DNA of 64,000 bases. It comes from Omphiscola glabra. Lineage: Eukaryota; Mollusca; Gastropoda; Lymnaeidae. This document shows positions 58,536-64,000 of the stretch, piece after piece. The notes beneath the pieces were generated by a model. The model searched no databases and was not told where the DNA came from. It saw only the letters and a list, made by a program, of their open reading frames with translations. The translations under genes and the position numbers were made by a program. Location of the stretch: positions 24,783,918 through 24,847,917 of the forward strand of contig OZ024808.1 in NCBI GenBank assembly GCA_964017045.1. The letters run 5' to 3'. Position 1 is the first letter of the stretch. Each line of letters opens with the position of its first letter.

Positions 58536-58842
58536 TCTTCTTCTTCTATATATTAAGGGCCCACGATCAAATTTATTGATCATTATGGCTCCTATGAATG
58601 TAGATGGGATTTGCAATGTCTCTGTGCCTGATGTTGACGAGGATATTTCACTGGTTACAAGAGTGACTGTGTGAGGGGTATCATGCACTAGGGGTTAGAA
58701 GGCCTGAGGCAATAGACGCAAATGAGTCAAGTGTTGTCGCCTCAACTGTTCCTTTTGTAAGCTTGTTCCAGTCCCTGATTGTCTTTGGTAGGAATGAGCA
58801 GTTCCTATACTGGCTTCTCATATTCGAACCGCATTTGTTCCC
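58536..58842 (-). pseudogene. LINE 3' end: RT C-terminus, short 3' UTR, stem-loop and GAA tail
   Basis: On the minus strand the frame from about 58842 reads MRSQYRNCSFLPKTIRDWNK and TVEATTLDSFASIASGLL, then stops at 58681-58683. The YRN.SF.P.TIRDWN signature is the C-terminal end of CR1/L2/Jockey-type LINE proteins. The 3' UTR (58680-58548) ends with a short hairpin (58565-58581, arms GATCAA and TTGATC) and a GAA microsatellite tail (58536-58547). The last 50 or so bases match the 3' end of the SINE at 37925-38402, which suggests this LINE family moves that SINE. The rest of the element is missing on the 5' side. Confidence 0.85.
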
Positions 58843-59597
58843 AAATTCCAATTTAATCCACTTTTTTTAGACACATTTTTTTGTGGTCATGATTTATTTT
58901 ATATATATATATTGTAAAACCAGATAATGCAGTAGTTTTATTTAGAAATGAAAACTTAGACGTAAAAAAAGGGAACAGAAAGAAAATAAGTTGCATAACG
59001 TGAAAGGTTTAAGGGATGGGGGAGGGGGGCAAATCTGGACAGAGTAGTGTTTCGAAATACCTTGTATTCGGAAGCAAATTTGTGGACACTTAAAGGACTT
59101 ACTGTTATATCCGTCATCATTTTCGGCCGAATCAAGTTGCTCTTGGCCATCAAATCCCACGTGTGAAGTTATGAGTGAAAACGATTGATGGTAAAGATGG
59201 GCGGAAATGATGGTTGAAAAGGTTGGAAGGCCTATACCGATTATAAGAAATTTAAAAAAAAAATGGTGCAATAAAGAGGAGCAAAACATATGTATTGGAA
59301 TGAATCTACAGCGTGCGACTAAACACGTGTGTTATTCGTAAATGAATACTTCAAAGGCAAGGACACAATAGTAGTCACGCAATAAGGTATATGGGGAAAA
59401 ACCTTGAGTAACAAGATATGTAATAGAGAAAAATATTTCAGAGATTTTCGGTTTAATGAAACGTCACGTACGTCGGAGTTGAGGAGCTTGCCAAAACAAT
59501 TTGTCCAAAAGAGCTATGGCGATAAGGTTTTTCTGTTTCTCTAGTTTAAACAATTTATAGATTAATAGTTTAAAACTTAACCTAGTGCGCGTCACTA
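58843..59597. other. Unique AT-rich sequence, nothing recognised
   Basis: Short TA stretch near 58900 and unrecognised short frames only. Confidence 0.4.
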
Positions 59598-59860
59598 TAC
59601 CAGAGAAGTGAGTATTGTACCAGAAAAAAAAATAATATGACTTGAACAAGAGAAATGAGTCTTGTCCCAGAAAAATGAGTATTGTACCAGAGAAATGAGT
59701 ATGGTACTAGAGAAGTGAATCTTGTACTAGAGAAATGAGTCTTGTACCAGAGAAGTGAGTCTTGTACCAGAGAAGTTATTCTTGTACCAGAGAAGTGAGT
59801 CTTGTACCAGAGAAGTGAGTCTTGTACCAGAGAAATAAGTCTTGCACCAGAGAAGTGTGT
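59598..59860. repeat. 20-bp minisatellite, about 13 copies
   Basis: The unit is agaagtgagtcttgtaccag, with one interruption at 59625-59660. Confidence 0.95.
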
Positions 59861-59959
59861 CTTGACATTCCATGAAGCATTTTGAGTCGGGCATTTTTTC
59901 TGAAAATTACCGTCATACAATTACATACCAATGTCCGGAAATAAAAAAATATAAATAAT

Positions 59960-60150
59960 CCAACGTACCAGCCACAAGTACCAGCCACACGTACCAGCCA
60001 CACGTACCAGCCACACGTACCAGCCACACGTACCATCCACACGTACCAGCCACACGTACCAGCCACACGTACCAGCCACACGTACCAACCACACATACCA
60101 GCCACACGTACCATCCACACGTACCAGCCACACGTACCAGTCACATGTAT
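59960..60150. repeat. 13-bp minisatellite, about 14 copies
   Basis: The unit is ccacacgtaccag. Three units (39 bp) return to frame, so all minus-strand frames stay open (WYVWLVRVAGTCG). Confidence 0.97.
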
Positions 60151-61012
60151 TAGAAACATATAACCAGAATTTAAAAAGTGTATTTTTGTTCAACGTAACG
60201 ACCTGACATTTACAACATCGTTTCTGACGTTTTGTCCATCGATTGTGAAAGACTTTGTATCATGATATAGCAAAGTATGGGCAGTCAGTAAACTTAGATA
60301 CTATCCACATTTAAACAACAACCCCTATCCCCTATCCCCCACACCCCACCCCCACCTTGTAGATTATATGTTCTTCGTGGACTTTGAATACCATACCATT
60401 TAATGTCTATGAATGCATCAAATAAATTAATCGCATACACCCACTGAACGCAAACAAAGGGGTATAATCAGAAAGAATTAAGAACAGCTGATATTCATTG
60501 GAGTAGCTTGGAGTGGGACAACAAACTCATACAATGTCTTATTGTCTTATTATGCAACTTGTCAGCTCCGGTACTTTTGACCTCCCGTCTGACCTGATCA
60601 AGGTGAACAGTAAAGTACACAAATGGAAACATGTATTACGGAAGCCACGCGGAGAAGGTGGACGCGTAATCTCGGTAAATACAATAATTTTCCTTCATCC
60701 GTAAGAACATGAAAGACATTCGCCGTACGCGAAGATGAAAGCGCCGCGTCATAAACAATACGCTATTAGATATTGCTTTTCAAATAATTCATTGGTGAAT
60801 GATGAATCATCCGTGTGCAATGTCATTCTCGGGAAAGATCTGACTTACACAGAAATGATACGTTTGGGGTGGTTTTCAAAGGGCTTATGGTTTATATCTT
60901 GACGCGATATTATTTACATTATTAAAACTTCGTGACATTTCCGTTGTGGAAAAAGATGAATAAAATATGGTAAATAATTAACAGAGGCAAGTTGGATATG
61001 TGCTGTAATGCC
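60151..61012. other. Unique sequence, nothing recognised
   Basis: No repeats or gene-like frames of note; the plus frame 60513-60704 is unrecognised. Confidence 0.4.
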
Positions 61013-61131
61013 CTGTTCGCACATTCAAATTTCTGTTCAATTCCTTTTTGCACGCAATATTTTGCTTTACTAAAAGTGCGTCCCAAAAGATATTTGACGA
61101 AAATTAGATGAACATTTGATCGTGTGAACTG
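61013..61131. mobile_element. Diverged relative of the 34.8-kb foldback element
   Basis: The central stretch (tttttgcacgcaatattttg ... ctttactaaaagtgcgt ... atttgacgaaaatt) matches the middle of the element at 34793-35084. The ends gttcgcacattcaaat and atttgatcgtgtgaac are inverted copies. The arms are shorter and more diverged. Confidence 0.55.
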
Positions 61132-61687
61132 AGCATAAACAAGAATGCGTTAGAATACTTGGTACATTTCAAAAGTATTTTTTTAAAAATCATCAATAAA
61201 AGAATTAACAACACGCAAATTTTTTTTGTGGACACGGGTGTCTGCAATCAGTTAGACTGTCCTGAATTTCCTTGACAAAAGTTCTAATGAAAAGTGTTAC
61301 CAAAACTTTTCTGAAAAAAACCCATCTTGCTGTGTTTTGAACCGGAATAAGAACAAATCTAAACTTACTGGATGTTTCAATGTTGTATAAACACTCGATT
61401 TGAAGACGCCATGGATAAACAAAATAATTGTGCTAAAACTAATGATATGTGAATTAATGACGATGGGAATAGACGGAAAAATCAAAACGTTCTTAGAATA
61501 AAAATGTTCTCAGAATCAAAACACGTCCAGGATGTATTAAAATACGGAATGTTATTATATGTTTCTTTCTGAACGAGGGGACACAATTTTTAAGTAAAGC
61601 ACACGAGCAGAATGCTAAAATTGGCCTGGAATTAAAAAGTAAATATATATTTACGATAAGACATTGATTGGTCTGAATAAAAGGGTG
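61132..61687. other. AT-rich sequence downstream of the receptor exon
   Basis: It would lie in the receptor's intron. I looked for a TM6-TM7 exon on the minus strand (CWLP, NP..Y motifs) and found none. Confidence 0.4.
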
Positions 61688-61850
61688 ATGTGGAGCAGGC
61701 CAGAGTCTTCCTTGGGGTGGAGCAGGCCTGACCCCCTCCACGTGGTGGAGTAGGTCAACCCCCTCCTTGTGGTGGAGTAGGTCAGAGCCCCCCGCCCCCA
61801 TGTGTTGGAATAGGCCAGAGCCCTAAAAGTGGTAGAGTAGGTTAGAGCCC
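61688..61850. repeat. Degenerate repeat of about 28-30 bp, 6 copies
   Basis: Copies share ggtggagtaggtcagagccc, with GC-rich spacers. It probably lies in the receptor's intron. Confidence 0.88.
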
Positions 61851-61983
61851 TTAATGGACTGGAGCGCTTTTAGTGATGTTAGAATTACTTTTATAACAAA
61901 ATTTCTAAAAAGAAACACTAATCAATCTTTTTTTCTTCTATTCACAAGAAATTGCTGAAGTTGATAAAAAATGAATGCCCTAC

Positions 61984-62460
61984 CTTACGCTTGTTACGTC
62001 CCCTGACGTCCTCCGTGGTCACGTGAGCACCAGGTCGCCGTGACCCCCAGATATGCCAAGCTATCCGGCAGTAACAGTAGGTGATGATGACCAGGGGCAG
62101 CAGGTATTGGAAACACACGAGCAGAGTGTTGTAATACAGGTGGAAATCCAACCAGTTGTCCGGCGCGTGCCTGTCGCACCTGGGGATCACGATGTTGTTC
62201 TCGGTGAGGTCCTCCACCCAGTAGAACAGCGGCACCGGAAGGGCGGCGCCGATCCCCACGGCCCAGATGATGCTGATGATGATGGCCGCCGACTTCTTGG
62301 AGCAGCCGGCCTTGAACGGGTGGATGACGGCGATGTAGCGGTCGACGGCGATGACGCTGAGCGTGAAGATGCTGACGTTGACGCTGACCACCTGGACGAA
62401 CGGGGCCAGCGAGCACATGAAGTTGGCAAGCACCCAGCGCTGCAAAAGGGCCGCTTGGAA
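61984..62460 (-). CDS. Exon of rhodopsin-class neuropeptide GPCR (TM3-TM5), leucokinin-receptor-like
   Basis: This is an internal exon of a seven-transmembrane receptor that would act at the plasma membrane. It is 477 nt, exactly 159 codons, bounded by a pyrimidine-rich acceptor (tctttcaccag) and a donor after AAG (gtaggg). Residues 7-16 (QRWVLANFMC) lead into TM3 with the conserved Cys16. The DRY motif is at 40-42, the TM4 tryptophan at 66, TM4 proline at 75, the extracellular-loop-2 cysteine at 95, TM5 proline at 122 and the TM5 tyrosine at 130. It ends in the third intracellular loop (NKRK). The combination of FMC, SVNVSIFTL, VEDLTE and an IWG..RPG stretch after TM5 resembles leucokinin receptors, as I recall the fly receptor; tachykinin, RYamide or GPR83-type receptors are alternatives. 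The exon is GC-rich against AT-rich flanks. I could not find exons for TM1-2 or TM6-7 in the window. GPCR identity is near certain; the ligand is inference. Confidence 0.93.
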
Positions 62461-62526
62461 CTGGTGAAAGACATGAGCAAAGATTCAAAATTATATTTGC
62501 TAAGATTAGCAAAAATTATGTTAGCC

Positions 62527-62905
62527 GTAGAGACCTACCGAATGTCGGCTTCGGTTTCGTCGTCGAAGGTAGCCATTTGATCACTTTCAGCGTAAATTCC
62601 TTTTTTCGGCCGAAATCGGATAATTCCTTTCGGTCGGTCTCTAGAAGGCAGTTTAAATCACGTGTCATCAGCTGTTGGCAAACTAAACGTCCATTTCCCT
62701 AATTTATTCATAGATTCATACATATTGTAACGACGGGTGATTGCTGTTTGTTTTTTTTTAAAATGAAATCGAACACCCGACTCTATCGTTTTCCTCATTA
62801 GATTAGTGAGACGCTTAAATTTGTGTAAATAAAACAATATATAACAACCCAACTTATGATTAGACAAGAAACAAATTCAAACGTTGCGGCAAAACGCCTG
62901 CATCA
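62527..62905. mobile_element. Dispersed element in the GPCR intron (family Y)
   Basis: It begins with a symmetrical stretch, tagagacctaccgaa ... ttcggtcggtctcta (62527-62643), rich in cggccgaaa motifs. Its distal part (62823-62905: taaataaaacaatatata, aaacgttgcggcaaaacgcc) is shared with 56135-56215. It lies in the intron just upstream of the receptor exon. It may be a hAT-like miniature element; I see no coding frame. Confidence 0.5.
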
Positions 62906-63211
62906 AGTGCAACAGCAAACAATATTACAATCATAAATGAAGCATACATAATGAACTGCGTTTAGCTCTCATGGATCTACCTAGAAGCCTTAGCGTAGTT
63001 CAACACTCCTACAGTGTTTAATCATTAGCCAACCGAATACACCGATTTAGACTTGTAACGTACTAACCATATACCAGAGGCTGGTTAGAGATCTATCTAT
63101 ATATATTGATCAATCGGGGAAAATGAGATGCCCAATTTTGAATTTAGTTAACTTAACACAAACTTTTTCATAATTGGGTCAACTTCGCGCCCCTGTAATA
63201 CTAGCAATGGC

Positions 63212-63381
63212 CAGTGGCTTAGCGAGCTTAACTCGCGCACGGGGCACAATACCTTTTTAGCGCCCCCCCCCTATTCGAAAACCATACAATACTATAGTAA
63301 AATATACCATTTGGCGCCCCATTGTGAGTAGCGTCCGGGCCATGATGCCCCCCTTGCCCCCCCCCCCTTACTACGCAACTG
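63212..63381 (+). mobile_element. hAT-type miniature element with CAGTGGCGTAG ends
   Basis: A copy of the 25857 family: it starts cagtggcttagcgagc and ends actacgcaactg. The flanks are gcaatggc and ccaatggc (7 of 8 identical). The interior matches the other copies and has long C tracts. Confidence 0.82.
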
Positions 63382-63604
63382 CCAATGGCACTATTTCCCC
63401 TCCAGAGATTGTCAAGAGAATTAAGATCTGTGTATTGTAATTAAACTGTTTGAACTCTACCCAATGCTCTTCTTCTAAAAGGTTCATTAATAAAATTAAC
63501 TTCACTATAAGGACGTCATGGCAGCTTTTGGGTCTTTAAGAAACAAATCCACAGCATATTTATTTCAACGTTATGTATTTACATTATATTAGATTAATGA
63601 CGCA

Positions 63605-63692
63605 AATTAATTATGTGTCCATGGCTCGTTGCTAATTGTATGTTTATAGTTCGTTGCTAAGTGCTTGTGTATGGTTCGTTGCTAAGTGGAAT
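63605..63692. repeat. Repeat of about 27 bp, 3 copies
   Basis: Copies share gtgtatggttcgttgctaag. Confidence 0.88.
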
Positions 63693-63905
63693 AGACCCGG
63701 ACAAGCAGCGCCGCCATTCGCACCCGGGTCCCATTAAACTCAAGTAAGTTTACAAACGCATAGTTCATTCAATTATCTTTCAATTGAAACCAAATTTTGT
63801 CTTACGAACCCAACAATAATATTTTTAAATAGTTTTTTTAATCCCAACCTCTCACTTTTGTAACCTGGGTGCGAATAGTCGCAGCCTTTGTTTAATTCTA
63901 TGGAA
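63690..63905. mobile_element. Possible foldback element
   Basis: The arms around ccattcgcacccgggt (63713-63728) and acctgggtgcgaatag (63867-63882) are inverted copies, and similarity extends outwards over some 35 bp (atagacccggacaagcagcg against a mirrored copy). The interior is AT-rich. No target duplication was identified. Confidence 0.4.
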
Positions 63906-64000
63906 GCCGCCATATTTAAAGGACTGATCATTGTATCAAACAATTAATAAGGAGGTCATCGTTGTTTTATTATAATCAATTCAAAATCAAATATAAAGAT

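Noticed and set aside
62053..62580. Plus-strand 175-codon frame
   Set aside because: It is the antisense of the receptor exon; the minus strand carries all GPCR motifs and splice borders.

Overview
The window looks like intergenic and intronic DNA from an animal nuclear genome. It is AT-rich, has no operon structure, contains one clear intron-bounded exon, and is dominated by tandem repeats and transposon remnants. Short SPIN-like hAT elements (a family reported from the pond snail Lymnaea stagnalis), decayed LINE ends and a tRNA-derived SINE fit a mollusc, plausibly a freshwater pulmonate snail. That assignment is inference; no host gene here fixes the species. A 200-base run of N at 28779-28978 marks a scaffold gap.

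The only confident host gene segment is one exon on the minus strand (61984-62460). It encodes transmembrane helices 3 to 5 of a rhodopsin-class neuropeptide GPCR, most like leucokinin-type receptors. It has AG/GT splice borders and the rest of the gene was not found here. Two further short stretches are only candidate exons: 58130-58278 on the minus strand (resembling the histidine-motif end of an OTU-type protease domain) and 51199-51338 on the plus strand (a GC-rich, protein-like frame).

By my tally of the listed arrays, about 18 kb (over a quarter) of the window is minisatellite: some 45 independent arrays with units of about 11 to 73 bp. The largest are at 331-1570 (46 bp), 12611-13242 (25 bp), 14970-16178 (40 bp), 16255-17111 (31 bp), 18201-18940 (30 bp), 20925-21707 (42 bp), 45048-46722 (24 bp in higher-order blocks) and 49370-50216 (37 bp). 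Many units are multiples of 3 or lack stop codons, so they create long but spurious open frames on both strands.

Transposable elements: five decayed LINE 3' ends (13625-13862, 27620-28458, 48188-48634 and 58536-58842 on the minus strand; a possible one at 44223-44333 on the plus strand); a tRNA-derived SINE at 37925-38402 whose 3' tail matches the LINE tail at 58536, with a second tRNA-type head at 48885-49005 and a body copy at 9447-10090; four SPIN-like hAT miniature elements; four copies of a second hAT-type miniature element (CAGTGGCGTAG ends); a third hAT-type element at 30894-31279 with an exact 8-bp target duplication; foldback elements at 34793-35084 and 61013-61131; and a dispersed family with at least six copies. 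Several minisatellites appear to have grown from, or lie directly beside, these elements, which is the main structural theme of the region.
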